NCBI GenBank assembly: GCA_003281455.1
Contig: QCBX01000005.1
Location: 1-64,000 of the forward strand
Length of the DNA: 64,000 nt
Direction of reading: 5' to 3'
Source of the DNA: Prochlorococcus sp. AG-347-J21
GTDB lineage: Bacteria > Cyanobacteriota > Cyanobacteriia > PCC-6307 > Cyanobiaceae
Part shown: piece by piece, positions 31,960-43,215 of the stretch
How the letters are laid out: each line of letters starts with the position of its first letter
Numbering within the stretch: position 1 is the stretch's first letter
Program-made: the position numbers and the translations under genes
The notes under the pieces: model-generated
Told to the model about the DNA's origin: nothing
Database searches by the model: none
The model's input: only the letters and a program-made list of their open reading frames with translations

Positions 31960-32925
31960 TTAAGATTCTATCTTTAAAATATTTATTTCAACAACTATAG
32001 GTTCAGCAGTTTTACTATCTCTCAGAGAGACTACTTCTAACTTAAATTCAATATTTTGATTTTCTTTAAGAAAGTCTCTAACTTTTTTTACAAAATTTCC
32101 TCTAGTGTTTATCTCACTAACTTGTGAGCCTCTTAACTTAATTTCATCTCTTGTTTCTCTGAGTAATGATTTAATTTTTAAATTTATAGATTTTAAATTT
32201 AAATCACTTTTTCCTAAAATTGAACTTGTAAGAACATTTCCTTTTCTGACTATAAATTTATTCTCAAATAAATCAGGCAACACAAAGACATAATTATCAC
32301 CTTTTAAAACATTTGTTGCTGATTTGATTAATAAAATCCAATTACCATCTTCAGCTGCTTGACTCTCAATTTTTGTAATATCACTAGTTCTCCATAATAA
32401 GATATTTTTTAATTGTTTATTATTTGGGATTACAATTCTCCGAACAAATTTATCGGCTTCATTATAAATTTTTGCCAGTTCTGATTTAATGTTTTCACTA
32501 GTATTAATCTCAGCAATAAATAAAGTTTGGCCTCTTTTAATAACAATATTACCTCTTCTAAATTCTTTAATATTATTTTTTAATTGATTAAGTTCCTCTT
32601 CTTTCTGAACAATTTTGCCTTCAAGCTCCTTTCGTTCTTCCTGCAAAGGTACTAGAGCCTTTTTACTTTCATCTAATGTCCTTTGCAAAAAAGGAATATC
32701 TACAAAAAGTCTTTGTCTAAATTCTTCACTTACCAAAATCAATAACCCTATTGATATTGAACTAATAAACCCACCAGTTATTACTGTTATTATTGTTGCT
32801 GTTTTTTTCGGTCTTAATTTTAGGATACTAAATCTTGCTTTACCAATCTTTGTACCAAGCAGATCGCCAAATGGCGCAATTAAACCTCCGAGTAATATCA
32901 AAAAAACAATTAAAACCCAAGCCAC
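31960..32925 (-). CDS. DUF3084-type membrane/coiled-coil protein
   Basis: LVFLILLGGLIAPFGDLLGTKIGKARFSILKLRPKKTATIITVITGGFISS followed by a coiled coil. Confidence 0.8.
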   Translation of the reverse strand: MAWVLIVFLILLGGLIAPFGDLLGTKIGKARFSILKLRPKKTATIITVITGGFISSISIGLLILVSEEFRQRLFVDIPFLQRTLDESKKALVPLQEERKELEGKIVQKEEELNQLKNNIKEFRRGNIVIKRGQTLFIAEINTSENIKSELAKIYNEADKFVRRIVIPNNKQLKNILLWRTSDITKIESQAAEDGNWILLIKSATNVLKGDNYVFVLPDLFENKFIVRKGNVLTSSILGKSDLNLKSINLKIKSLLRETRDEIKLRGSQVSEINTRGNFVKKVRDFLKENQNIEFKLEVVSLRDSKTAEPIVVEINILKIES

Positions 32926-32964
32926 ACTATTTCAAAAACTCAATCCATCATAATTAATGATGAA

Positions 32965-33699
32965 TCAATTAAATCTTTTTGCAAGAGCTATTGGATCAAA
33001 TACTGTAATTTTTTTTCTTTCAATAGTAAGGAGCCCAGAATCTTTTAAATCTCCTAATAATCTTGTAATTGTAACTCTTGTAGAACCAATAGCTTCAGCA
33101 ATAGCTTGATGTGAAAGTCTCAAGTCAATTGTAATACCTTTTTCACTTGCGACTCCAAAGTCTCTACAAAGAACCATTAAAAAGGACACTAGACGAGAAG
33201 ACATATCTCTATGAGTAAGAGTTTCTATCATTGTTTCTGTCTGTAGGATCCTACTTGATAGCCCCTGTAATAATAAAAGTCCAACTGATGCATCTTCTTC
33301 TATTGCTCTTAACACTGAATTAGCAGGAGCTGTTATCATTTCAACTCTTGTGAATGCTATAGCATGATAAAAACGATCAGATCTATGGCCTGTTAGAAGA
33401 GATAAAACACCGAAGAGACTATTTTCTCTCAGAAGAGCAACAGTTATCTCTTCACCTGACTCATAAACTCTGGACAATCTTACAGCTCCTCTCCTTATCA
33501 GATAAACCCTTTCAGCAGGGTCACCTGGGAAAAATATTGTTTTAGATCTTTCAACCATTTCTGTGTTAGCGCCCTCTAGACCTTTAATTACTTCCATTAA
33601 AGATCTATTGATTGGGAAACGTTCTCCAACAGACTGGATTTTACTTTGTCCAGACTGTTGAGAACTAAAGCGACTGAATCCTCGAGAAGCAGGTATCAT
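32965..33699 (-). CDS. ntcA: Global nitrogen regulator NtcA (Crp/Fnr family)
   Basis: [86 protein letters not shown]. Confidence 0.98.
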   Translation of the reverse strand: MIPASRGFSRFSSQQSGQSKIQSVGERFPINRSLMEVIKGLEGANTEMVERSKTIFFPGDPAERVYLIRRGAVRLSRVYESGEEITVALLRENSLFGVLSLLTGHRSDRFYHAIAFTRVEMITAPANSVLRAIEEDASVGLLLLQGLSSRILQTETMIETLTHRDMSSRLVSFLMVLCRDFGVASEKGITIDLRLSHQAIAEAIGSTRVTITRLLGDLKDSGLLTIERKKITVFDPIALAKRFN

Positions 33700-33719
33700 A
33701 AATATCTTTATTAATAAAA

Positions 33720-33762
33720 AATTTAAGAAGACACCTCAAAATATCTTGTATCAACAGTAACA
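33720..33762 (-). promoter_or_regulatory. Candidate NtcA autoregulatory promoter
   Basis: TGTATCAACAGTAACA at 33747-33762 (on minus TGTTACTGTTGATACA, one half-site imperfect) with TAAATT at 33720-33725 about 22 nt downstream on minus. Confidence 0.5.
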
Positions 33763-33900
33763 TTTTTCAATTCTTATCAATTTCTCTTTAAATTTTTTTG
33801 CAATATTTTTAACTTTCAAGGGAGTACTTTAAGTAAAATTACACTATATGCAGCGTAGTAAATTTCAAATTATACTTTATCTAGAAAAGAAACTTAAATA

Positions 33901-34482
33901 ATGGTACTCAGTTCATCTAATAATTATTTCAAAACTAACAATGATGTTGTAAAAATAAATACTTCTAACAAAACTAACTTAAAAAGATTTTCGCAAAACG
34001 GGCAAATTCAAATCTATCAATCTTCTCATAGAGGAAGTTATTCATCTGTAATTAGTGACTCTATAAGAAATGCGGCTCTTGGTAGGAAAGTACTTTTAGT
34101 GCAATTTATGAAAGGAGGGGTTAAACAAGGAGTTTCTAATCCAGTAAAGCTTTGTGATAATTTAACTTGGGTAAGATCATCACATTCCTTTGATCAATAT
34201 GATTCTGAAGAAATTGAAAATAATAAAAATTTAAAAAAATCTATCCATGAATCTACTGATCAATTATGGAATTTTTGCAAAAAAGAATTACTTTCTGGTG
34301 AAAATGATCAAATAATACTAGATGAAATTTTTCTTGCTCTTGAATTGAAGATTATCGATAAAGATGACTTGATTTCAACACTTGAAAACAGATTTATATC
34401 AGGAGATGTAATCCTTACTGGTACAGATATTCCTAAAGATTTATTATTAATGGCCAACCAAATAACTGAACTTCGATCATAA
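33901..34482 (+). CDS. CobO/BtuR-like P-loop-fold protein with degenerate Walker A
   Basis: IQIYQSSHRGSYSSVISDSIRNAALGRKVLLVQFMKGG aligns with the BtuR N-terminus; QIILDEIFLALELKIID matches BtuR Walker B region. Confidence 0.75.
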   Translation: MVLSSSNNYFKTNNDVVKINTSNKTNLKRFSQNGQIQIYQSSHRGSYSSVISDSIRNAALGRKVLLVQFMKGGVKQGVSNPVKLCDNLTWVRSSHSFDQYDSEEIENNKNLKKSIHESTDQLWNFCKKELLSGENDQIILDEIFLALELKIIDKDDLISTLENRFISGDVILTGTDIPKDLLLMANQITELRS

Positions 34483-34486
34483 AACA

Positions 34487-35080
34487 ATGCTTAAAAATGA
34501 TCTCTGGATAAATCAAAAAGCTTCTGAAGGAATGATAAGACCCTTCCAATCCAATTTAGTGAGGCATCTTGAGCCTGATAATCAACAAAAACCAGTTTTG
34601 AGTTTCGGATGTTCCTCTTACGGTTATGATTTAAGACTTTCATCAAAGGAATTCCTAATTTTTAGGCATATCCCAGGTACTGTGATGAATCCCAAAAAGT
34701 TTAATCCTAAGAATTTAGAAAAAACTGTTCTACATCATGATGATGATGGAGATTTTTTTATCCTTCCTGCTCACTCCTATGGCTTAGGAGTAGCCCTGGA
34801 GAAGATGAAAGTACCAGAGAATATAACTGTAATTTGCATAGGTAAAAGTACTTATGCGCGACTAGGGATTATAGTCAACACTACGCCAGCAGAGGCAGGA
34901 TGGGAGGGGCACTTAACTTTAGAGTTTAGTAATAGTTCGGGAGCAGATTGCAGAATTTATGCTAATGAAGGTATATGTCAATTGCTCTTTTTTGAAGGGG
35001 ATCCTTGCTCTACGACATATAACGATAGAAAGGGTAAATATCAAAATCAGCCAGAGCAAGTAACTCTAGCAAAAATATAA
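34487..35080 (+). CDS. dcd: dCTP deaminase
   Basis: SFGCSSYGYDLRLSSKEF, GKSTYARLGIIVNTTPAEAGWEGHLTLEFSN. Confidence 0.97.
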   Translation: MLKNDLWINQKASEGMIRPFQSNLVRHLEPDNQQKPVLSFGCSSYGYDLRLSSKEFLIFRHIPGTVMNPKKFNPKNLEKTVLHHDDDGDFFILPAHSYGLGVALEKMKVPENITVICIGKSTYARLGIIVNTTPAEAGWEGHLTLEFSNSSGADCRIYANEGICQLLFFEGDPCSTTYNDRKGKYQNQPEQVTLAKI

Positions 35081-35081
35081 A

Positions 35082-35714
35082 ATGAGTAAAGTTAAACTTA
35101 TTTCGCTAACTCCTGATGCAGAAAAAATAATGGCTTACGTTGCAAGAGTAAGTAATCCAAAAAATCAGAAAAATGAAGATTATTCAAAATTATTGAGTTA
35201 TTGCATTAAAAATGAACATTGGAGTGTATTTGAGCAGTCCTTTATGACCTTACAAATAGAAACCAATAGAGGAATTGCAGCTCAAATTTTAAGACATAGA
35301 TCATTTACTTTCCAGGAATTTTCACAGAGATATGCAGATAGTTCTCAGTTAGGTAACATTCCTTTACCAGATTTAAGAAGACAGGATTTTAAAAATAGAC
35401 AAAATTCTATTCCTGATCTCCCTGATGAATTAAAAAGGAGATTCAATACAAAAATTGCGTCACACTTTAAAGCGGCATCAGAATTATATGAAGATTTACT
35501 TTCTGAGGGAATAGCTAAAGAATGTGCAAGATTTGTTTTACCACTAGCAACTCCAACGAGAATATACATGTCTGGATCATGCAGATCATGGATTCACTAT
35601 ATTCATTTAAGATCAGCTAATGGTACACAAGAAGAACACAAATCTATTGCTCAAAATTGCAAGTCTATTTTCAAACAAAGTTTTCCCATCGTATCAAAAT
35701 CTCTAGATTGGTAG
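35082..35714 (+). CDS. thyX: FAD-dependent thymidylate synthase
   Basis: ThyX motif RHRSFTFQEFSQRYA. Confidence 0.97.
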   Translation: MSKVKLISLTPDAEKIMAYVARVSNPKNQKNEDYSKLLSYCIKNEHWSVFEQSFMTLQIETNRGIAAQILRHRSFTFQEFSQRYADSSQLGNIPLPDLRRQDFKNRQNSIPDLPDELKRRFNTKIASHFKAASELYEDLLSEGIAKECARFVLPLATPTRIYMSGSCRSWIHYIHLRSANGTQEEHKSIAQNCKSIFKQSFPIVSKSLDW

Positions 35715-35717
35715 AAA

Positions 35718-36263
35718 TTACCCATGACTGCGAGGAGTAACCTCATAATTTTTATTTTCTTTAATTACTGAAAATTCAGCATTAATAATTTCTCTGTGAG
35801 ATTCTGCCTCGCTATCGAGCTGATCAATAGAATTTCTTATTGTTATTTCTTCTTGTTTTCCAATAAAAGTGGATATTAAATTACCTTTTCTATCAAAAAG
35901 ATTAACTTGAGGAATACCATTGACATTAAATTTTCGGATGTAATTATCCCATTTTGGATTGTCAACATTTAAAAAAACAAAATTAATATCTTTCGCGTAT
36001 TCATCTTTTAAATCAGATACTTTTGGGGCCATTTCTTTGCAAACTTCACACCATTCAGCATAAAATTCAAGAAAAGTAGGTTTATTGTTTTTAAAAGCTA
36101 TTTCGGGCTCAACAGAAGATTCTCCGAAACTCTTAAGAAGATAAGTTGATTGAAACGAGGGGGTTCTAATTAAAACAAAAGAAACAAAAACAATAAAAAT
36201 AAGTAAGACAATTATCGCCTTGAAATTTGTAATTAAAAGTGGTCCTCGATTCTGAGATTGCAT
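35718..36263 (-). CDS. Membrane-anchored thioredoxin-like protein (TxlA/HCF164-like)
   Basis: N-terminal TM then FLEFYAEWCEVCKEMAPKVSDL with CxxC active site. Confidence 0.88.
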   Translation of the reverse strand: MQSQNRGPLLITNFKAIIVLLIFIVFVSFVLIRTPSFQSTYLLKSFGESSVEPEIAFKNNKPTFLEFYAEWCEVCKEMAPKVSDLKDEYAKDINFVFLNVDNPKWDNYIRKFNVNGIPQVNLFDRKGNLISTFIGKQEEITIRNSIDQLDSEAESHREIINAEFSVIKENKNYEVTPRSHG

Positions 36264-36399
36264 TTAAGATAATCGCTTACTTAGAACATCTTAAATAAGC
36301 TAAACTAATAAATTGACTTTAATATACTTTACCTTTTAATTAACTGATAAAATAAGAACTGAATAATATAAAAATATTTTTAATTCCTGAAATCTAATT

Positions 36400-37752
36400 A
36401 TGCAATCAATCTTTGGAACTGATGGAATTAGGGGAAAATTTAAAGAAGATATAACTTACTCTTTAGCATACAAAGTAGCATATGCTTTAGGTGTGAATTT
36501 AAAAAATAATAATCCAATACTAATTGGAAGAGATACTAGGATTAGTGGTGATATTCTGCTTCAAGCAATAACGAAAGGTATAAATGCAAGTGGAAAAAAA
36601 TTTATAAATATTGGAATCTGCCCTACCCCAGCTATACCTTTTTTAATCAAAAAAGAAAAACTCAGCAGTGGAATTATGATATCTGCTAGTCATAACCCAC
36701 CCGAATATAATGGGATAAAAATCTTTGATCATAATGGTGAGAAAATTAACAAGAATCTTGAAAATAAAATTCAAAAATTAATTGAAGAATCAAATCAAAA
36801 TATATCAATTCCCACAAAAGAGATCTCTTTAAACACAAATAAAGATCTTTTAGATATTTATATGCATAGCCTAATCCAAACAATGGATGGAGAAAATTTA
36901 AATGGTATGAAAATAATATTGGACACATGTTACGGATCAGCCACAACTTGCGCAAAATCAATTTTTCAATATCTTGGCGCTGATGTAACGGTTATCAATA
37001 ATTCTGAAAATGGCTTTAAAATTAACTTGAATTGCGGTTCTACTAACCTCAATCCACTTAAAAAAGCATTAAGAGATAATTCTGCTGATATGGGATTTAG
37101 TTTCGATGGAGATGCCGATAGAGTAATTGGAATAGATTCTACAGGGAACGTATTGGATGGTGATCATATCCTTTTTCTGTGGGGAAGGGAACTTATGAAG
37201 CAAAAGATTCTCACAAATAATTTATTAATATCAACTCAAATGGCAAATTTAGGTTTTGAAAAAGCCTGGAGGAAAATCGGAGGAATTTTATATAGAACTG
37301 ATGTAGGAGATAAACATGTTCATGACGCAATTAAGGAAAAAGGGGCCGTTTTAGGAGGTGAACAGTCAGGTCATATTCTTTCAAAAATTAACAACTATTC
37401 TGGAGATGGGATATTAACTGCGCTTCAAATTTCTAAATTTTGTAAAAAGAAAAATATTAATTTAAATAGTTGGCTTAAAAGTAGTTTCGAACCTTATCCT
37501 CAAAAACTAACCAATATCAATTTAGGTTTTAATATTAATAAATTAAATCCAGAAACCAAAATCTTGATTGATCAAACTATAGAGTTTTTTCAGAAAATAT
37601 ATTCGGATAATTGTAGAGTTTATATAAGGCCTAGCGGCACAGAGCCTGTTATGAGAGTTCTAGTTGAGGCCAATAATCGCAAGAAAGTTCATTCTTTATC
37701 AAACGAAATAACAAACAAACTCTTTTTAGAAATTGATAAAATAACAAATTAA
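36400..37752 (+). CDS. glmM: Phosphoglucosamine mutase
   Basis: [64 protein letters not shown]. Confidence 0.97.
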   Translation: MQSIFGTDGIRGKFKEDITYSLAYKVAYALGVNLKNNNPILIGRDTRISGDILLQAITKGINASGKKFINIGICPTPAIPFLIKKEKLSSGIMISASHNPPEYNGIKIFDHNGEKINKNLENKIQKLIEESNQNISIPTKEISLNTNKDLLDIYMHSLIQTMDGENLNGMKIILDTCYGSATTCAKSIFQYLGADVTVINNSENGFKINLNCGSTNLNPLKKALRDNSADMGFSFDGDADRVIGIDSTGNVLDGDHILFLWGRELMKQKILTNNLLISTQMANLGFEKAWRKIGGILYRTDVGDKHVHDAIKEKGAVLGGEQSGHILSKINNYSGDGILTALQISKFCKKKNINLNSWLKSSFEPYPQKLTNINLGFNINKLNPETKILIDQTIEFFQKIYSDNCRVYIRPSGTEPVMRVLVEANNRKKVHSLSNEITNKLFLEIDKITN

Positions 37753-37759
37753 AAATAAA

Positions 37760-38389
37760 TTAAATTTTTATATAAATCCTTTCAAAAATATCAAGTTGGT
37801 TAACAATCACATATTTTTCCCGATTAGTTTTAACTTTATTTGGATTAAAACTTTCGGAATAATTAAAATCTTTTTTATCTATTGTTTTAAAATAAAAATT
37901 ACTTGATATGGTGTAATCCATATAATCGAATAAATCCTTTACGTCCGTTTTTATAAAGATTAAGGTCCCTTTTTGCAATGAATTTGAGAGAAAATTAATA
38001 AATTCTGGCTGAATTATACGCCTTTTATAATGTCTTTTTTTAAACCATGGATCAGGAAAATTAAAAGAAAGACTTTTTAGATTTTTGATAATAAATTTAC
38101 TTTGGACATCATTCAAAATATTATTAGCATTACCGAATATAAAATATAGATTTTTGAGTTCTCTTTCAATCACTTTTAATTTAGCATTTTTGACTAATTT
38201 CTCACGAATTTCAATTCCTAAATAATTCCAACTGTTATTAACTAAAGCTAAATCAAATAGAAACTCACCAGCAGCACAACCTATATCCAAATGAATATTC
38301 GATTTAGAATCACCAAACATTTCGATCAAGGAAGGTATTCTCTCAATTTGATTGAAATTACTACTAAGGGGATTAACATGCTGTCTCAT
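37760..38389 (-). CDS. trmB: tRNA (guanine-N7-)-methyltransferase
   Basis: [52 protein letters not shown]. Confidence 0.95.
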   Translation of the reverse strand: MRQHVNPLSSNFNQIERIPSLIEMFGDSKSNIHLDIGCAAGEFLFDLALVNNSWNYLGIEIREKLVKNAKLKVIERELKNLYFIFGNANNILNDVQSKFIIKNLKSLSFNFPDPWFKKRHYKRRIIQPEFINFLSNSLQKGTLIFIKTDVKDLFDYMDYTISSNFYFKTIDKKDFNYSESFNPNKVKTNREKYVIVNQLDIFERIYIKI

Positions 38390-38512
38390 ATAATTATCAA
38401 TATATTCCTTGGCAATAATATTAAGGATGCATAATATTCATAACTATGACAATAGTAAGTTCAAAAGTAACAGTTTAATATTTAATTATTATGTGTTTAA
38501 AAAGAAAAAGTT

Positions 38513-39136
38513 TTGAACGTTTTTAATCAACTTTCTGTTTGGCTATCCTTTCAACTTTCAATAATTTTCCTTATTGGTATGCCTATTACTCTATCCTTCT
38601 GGTCAATTAAAAAAAGAAATAAACCAGTTATTAAACTTCTATCAATTTATTGGAAAGTATCCCTTTTATTTTTTATTAGCCTTCTACTTTTAATAGGAAA
38701 GTATAATTATGCTCTTGTGATAACAAATATTTCAACATTATTAATGACAGTTTCAGTTTGGTTTTGGAACGATATTAATGATGAATTAAGAGAATATGAT
38801 TTTTCTTACTCCCTTACCACAACAACAAAAATATGGAGATGGACAATAACTTTTATATCTCTCAATTTCTTTATTCAGAGTTTACAAAACTTCTACTGCT
38901 TTTCTTTTATTAATTCGGATGCGTGTGCAATATGGCTTCAGCCTTCTTCAAATTTATATACTATTATAAAAAATTTATTTAATTTTTTCTTTGGAGCTAA
39001 CTTTACACAGCCGATATCAAAATTCTTAGGATTATTTTCATTATTAATCTATTTTTTAGGCCTTATTCAATGGTCAATAATCAAATTACCTAAAAATGGA
39101 AGAAACTCCTGCTTCTCAGAAAATGGCAAAAATTGA
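38513..39136 (+). CDS. DUF3177-like cyanobacterial membrane protein
   Basis: Multi-TM ORF; SVWFWNDINDELREYDFSYSLTTTTKIWRW. Confidence 0.7.
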   Translation: MNVFNQLSVWLSFQLSIIFLIGMPITLSFWSIKKRNKPVIKLLSIYWKVSLLFFISLLLLIGKYNYALVITNISTLLMTVSVWFWNDINDELREYDFSYSLTTTTKIWRWTITFISLNFFIQSLQNFYCFSFINSDACAIWLQPSSNLYTIIKNLFNFFFGANFTQPISKFLGLFSLLIYFLGLIQWSIIKLPKNGRNSCFSENGKN

Positions 39137-39431
39137 TTTAATAAATAGTCTTGAAAAAATAAGTTCCGAGATACCTGATAGGATACTTAAACTAGAGGGA
39201 TATATTCTAAAAGAAAATCAAAAAGAACAATTAGAAATACTTATTTTCAGAGGTTACAGTAGCTCAACAACTCATCCAATTGAAATAGATTTAGAAAAGA
39301 AAGTTATAGGATTTACTTATGTACTTACAAACTTTAAACTTTATAAAGCACCTTTAAAAGAAACCGAAGAAAATTTTATAAAAGAAAATCAAAACTCAGT
39401 TTTCTTTTTAAATCAAAAAAATTGGATTTAA
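39123..39431 (+). CDS. Conserved cyanobacterial/plastid hypothetical protein (ORF opens at 39096; inner ATG 39123 possible)
   Basis: [54 protein letters not shown]. Confidence 0.65.
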   Translation: MAKIDLINSLEKISSEIPDRILKLEGYILKENQKEQLEILIFRGYSSSTTHPIEIDLEKKVIGFTYVLTNFKLYKAPLKETEENFIKENQNSVFFLNQKNWI

Positions 39432-42334
39432 ATAAATTCAAAATTAATAATATTTGAACATCTTTTGCATAATTTTGTATTTTGGATTCCATTAAAAGTT
39501 TCTTTTTGATAATGCCAACATCTATCACATTTTTGACCTTGAGCTTTATTTATTTGAATTTTACCAAGTGCATTGTTATCAATAATCAGAGAGTTCTCCT
39601 CCAAATCAGATACCACTTGGAAGTTTGATACTATAAGCCAATCTCTAAATAAATCTACATCTTGATTGCCAAATTCTTTTAGCCAAGTAAGTGAATCTTT
39701 TAAAGCTTTATTTTCAGGTAAATAATTAACTTCACTTTCCAAAGCTGCTCCAATTAGTTGTTTGTTCCTACATCCTTCTATAGCCTTATTAATTTCAACT
39801 CTCAAATTTCTTAAATTTGCAATGTGCTCATTAAGTATTTGATTTTGCCATGACTGCGAAAATTTTGGCCATCCTCTTTGAAAGACTGATTTTTCTGTAG
39901 TTGAATATGGAATATTTTGCCAAATATCTTCAGCCATATGACAAAGCACTGGAGAAATAAGTACGGCTAAATTCTCAACAACTTTTGACATAACGAACTG
40001 ACAAGATCTTCTCCTAAATTGTGATTTAGAACTTACATATAACCTATCCTTCGCAATATCCAAATAAAAATTTGATAGATCTACAACGCAAAAACTTTGC
40101 AAGATTTGGAAGAATTTTGAAAATTCATAATTTTCATAAGCATTTGATATTTGATCTGTAACCTCAACTAATCTGCCTAACATCCATTGATCTAAGAGAG
40201 GCAATTGATCAATTTCAAAACTATCAATTTTAGGATCATAATCATGAATATTGCCTAGAAGATATCTTGCAGTATTTCGAACTTTTCTATAAACGTCTGA
40301 AAGTTGCTTGAGTATATTTGAACCAATTGGAACATCTACTGAATAATCTACAGAGCTTACCCATAACCTTAAAACATCAGCACCATAAGCAGGGTCAGTT
40401 TTTTTATTATTACCTCCGTTAATAATTATATTTGGATCAACAACATTTCCTAAAGATTTGCTCATTTTTCTACCGTTTTCATCAAGTGCAAAACCGTGAG
40501 TTAAAACTTTCTTATATGGAGGTTTATTATTGACTGCAACAGATGTTAGCAAAGAAGACTGGAACCATCCTCGATGTTGATCTGATCCTTCTAAATAAAG
40601 ATCTGCTGGATACTTTAATTCACTTCTTAGTTCACATACTGCGGCCCAGCTAGATCCTGAATCGAACCAAACATCCATTGTATCAGTTCCTTTTTTCCAT
40701 AGATTCGATTCTTTTGCATAATTTTCTGGCAAAAGATTCTTAACATCCCAATCCCACCAAATATCTGCTCCATGTTCACTAAAAAGTTCTTGAATATGAT
40801 TAATTATCTCTTTGTTAAGGAGAATATCTTTGCCATTTTTTTTATAAAAAACTGGGATAGGAACTCCCCATGACCTTTGTCTAGAAATACACCAATCTCC
40901 TCTTCCAACAACCATAGAATAAATTCTTTTCTTTCCAGTCTCTGGCATCCATTCAACATCTTCGATTGCCTTTAAAGCAGATGATCTAAAGCCATTTACA
41001 GATGCAAACCATTGTTCTGTTGCCCTAAAAATAGTTGGTTTTTTGGTTCTCCAATCATAAGGATATCTATGCTTATAGTTTTCTTGTAATAGAAGCAAAT
41101 TATTTTCTTTTAAATGTTCAATAATTAAATCATTTGCATCTTTCAGGACATTTGATCCTTTGAATTGGCCAGAATATTCATTTAAGTTACCTTTTTCGTC
41201 AACGACACATGTTATCGGTAAATCATATTTTTGCCCCACATTAAAGTCATCTATACCATGACCAGGCGCAGTATGAACAATTCCAGTCCCTGATTCTGTA
41301 GTAATATAATCTCCTCCAATTACAATTCTGCAATTTTTATTTTTAGAGGGATGTTGATATTCAATATTTTCCAATTTTGAGCCTTTAACCTCTAAAAGTA
41401 CCTTGAAATCTTTATTAAATTTCTTACTTATTTCAGAAAATAAATCCTTAGCAAAAAGGTAAATTCGTTTCTCTTCATCGATAGCAAAAACGTAATTTAT
41501 TTTTGGATTTACCGCAACTGCTTCATTTGCAGGTATGGTCCAAGGAGTTGTGGTCCAAATAGTTATGAAAGAATTATTTTGAAAAAAATCTTTTTTGATA
41601 TTAAGGTTTTCTTGGATGAAATTTAATAGGATTTCCTCAGTTATTTTTGTGATTTTTAATGAAACATAAATACTTTTTGAATAATGTTCATCAGGGTATT
41701 CTAATTCTGCTTCTGCAAGAGCAGTCCTTGAACTTGGACTCCAATGCACAGGTTTAAGACCTCGATATATGTAGCCATTTAGAAACATTTTCCCAAATAC
41801 TCCGATCTGAGCAGACTCATAACTTTTCTTAAGAGTTAAGTAAGGGTTATTCCAATCTCCCCATATTCCCCATCTTTTGAAACCCTCCTTTTGATTATTA
41901 ATTTGGATATGGGCATAATCTGTTGCTTTTTTTCTTAAGTTGAGAGTGTCAAGATTCTTTCTTTCATCAGATTTTAGATTCTGAAGAACTTTTAATTCAA
42001 TAGGTAATCCATGACAGTCCCAGCCAGGTACAAAATGAACCCTAAATCCTCTTAAGGTTTTGTACTTATTGATTATGTCTTTTAAAACTTTATTAAGGGC
42101 ATGACCCATATGAAGCGCTCCATTTGCGTAAGGAGGTCCATCATGTAATGTAAATATTTCGCCTGAATTACTTGAACCTAATTGAAAATCAATATCATTG
42201 TTAGCCCAAAAATTCTGAATCTCAGGTTCTCTTACAACTGAGTTAGCACGCATTGAGAAATCAGTTTTTAGTAAATTTAAAGTTTCTTTATAAGAAAAGT
42301 CTGATTTTTGTTCTTTGCTATTTTGAGATTTCAT
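39428..42334 (-). CDS. ileS: Isoleucyl-tRNA synthetase
   Basis: [24 protein letters not shown] (HIGH), [16 protein letters not shown] (KMSKS), C-terminal Zn finger CDRCWHY...CKRC. Confidence 0.99.
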   Translation of the reverse strand: MKSQNSKEQKSDFSYKETLNLLKTDFSMRANSVVREPEIQNFWANNDIDFQLGSSNSGEIFTLHDGPPYANGALHMGHALNKVLKDIINKYKTLRGFRVHFVPGWDCHGLPIELKVLQNLKSDERKNLDTLNLRKKATDYAHIQINNQKEGFKRWGIWGDWNNPYLTLKKSYESAQIGVFGKMFLNGYIYRGLKPVHWSPSSRTALAEAELEYPDEHYSKSIYVSLKITKITEEILLNFIQENLNIKKDFFQNNSFITIWTTTPWTIPANEAVAVNPKINYVFAIDEEKRIYLFAKDLFSEISKKFNKDFKVLLEVKGSKLENIEYQHPSKNKNCRIVIGGDYITTESGTGIVHTAPGHGIDDFNVGQKYDLPITCVVDEKGNLNEYSGQFKGSNVLKDANDLIIEHLKENNLLLLQENYKHRYPYDWRTKKPTIFRATEQWFASVNGFRSSALKAIEDVEWMPETGKKRIYSMVVGRGDWCISRQRSWGVPIPVFYKKNGKDILLNKEIINHIQELFSEHGADIWWDWDVKNLLPENYAKESNLWKKGTDTMDVWFDSGSSWAAVCELRSELKYPADLYLEGSDQHRGWFQSSLLTSVAVNNKPPYKKVLTHGFALDENGRKMSKSLGNVVDPNIIINGGNNKKTDPAYGADVLRLWVSSVDYSVDVPIGSNILKQLSDVYRKVRNTARYLLGNIHDYDPKIDSFEIDQLPLLDQWMLGRLVEVTDQISNAYENYEFSKFFQILQSFCVVDLSNFYLDIAKDRLYVSSKSQFRRRSCQFVMSKVVENLAVLISPVLCHMAEDIWQNIPYSTTEKSVFQRGWPKFSQSWQNQILNEHIANLRNLRVEINKAIEGCRNKQLIGAALESEVNYLPENKALKDSLTWLKEFGNQDVDLFRDWLIVSNFQVVSDLEENSLIIDNNALGKIQINKAQGQKCDRCWHYQKETFNGIQNTKLCKRCSNIINFEFI

Positions 42335-42455
42335 TCGACGATATAAGAAATATTTGTGATCAAAAGAATTATTTTAATAAATCTAATTCATTATATTCTT
42401 TCTTAATTGACCTGTAGTTTTTTTGGGATGTTTCAAATAACCAATCTACTTTATT

Positions 42456-42908
42456 TCAGACTTTTATATTATCATTTTTATCATTTCTTACCCACTTTTT
42501 TTGGGTTGTATTTTTATTATTGCTAACAAAATTAAAAAAATTTGAAGGTTTCGTAAAATCACCAATTCCCAAATTAATTGATTCTACTAGTTTCGAAAAG
42601 TTATTTTTAAACTCCAAAAACGTGGTTAATTTTTTCTTTTCGTTATCTGTCAATTGGTACCATCTAGATAAAAAAAGTTCTACTACGTAAAAAATAACTA
42701 GTACTGTTAAAAAAAAGAAAATTACAAAAAATGATTGATCTAATGTTTTATTTTTAAATATTAAGATCAAACCTATCATTAAATTTAAAAAAGCTCTTAT
42801 TAAGTCTTTTGGTTTACCGAGCTCAAGATAAATTAACGGTACAGTTAGATAAATGGTCCCAACTAAAATATAAAAAGTTCCCAAATAGAATACCAAACTA
42901 TTCATCAA
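42456..42908 (-). CDS. Ycf66-like membrane protein
   Basis: 150-aa ORF with several hydrophobic segments; moderate family-level recognition. Confidence 0.45.
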   Translation of the reverse strand: MMNSLVFYLGTFYILVGTIYLTVPLIYLELGKPKDLIRAFLNLMIGLILIFKNKTLDQSFFVIFFFLTVLVIFYVVELFLSRWYQLTDNEKKKLTTFLEFKNNFSKLVESINLGIGDFTKPSNFFNFVSNNKNTTQKKWVRNDKNDNIKV

Positions 42909-42976
42909 ATTAACTATTTAATTAAAGTATAAGAGTTGATATGGATCAGCAAACTATCTATTAGAATTTCCTGAAG

Positions 42977-43058
42977 TGCGGTCGGGGAGACTTGAACTCC
43001 CACACCCGAAGATACGAGTACCTAAAACTCGCGCGTCTACCAATTCCGCCACGACCGC
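42977..43058 (-). tRNA. tRNA-Leu (TAG)
   Basis: Minus strand GCGGTCGTGGCGGAATTGGTAGACGCGCGAGTTTTAGGTACTCGTATCTTCGGGTGTGGGAGTTCAAGTCTCCCCGACCGC; long variable arm; loop TTTAGGT. Confidence 0.96.
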
Positions 43059-43215
43059 TCAAATAAAATAATAATTGAAAGAGGTATATTTTAAAAATTT
43101 TTTTTCTTAAGATGATTAATTTGACACATTAAAATTAAATTAAAAATCTCCTAAAAGAAATTTTTTATGTTTGTGCATGCAATCCTCTTAAAATATTAGT
43201 TATATTATTTAAAGA

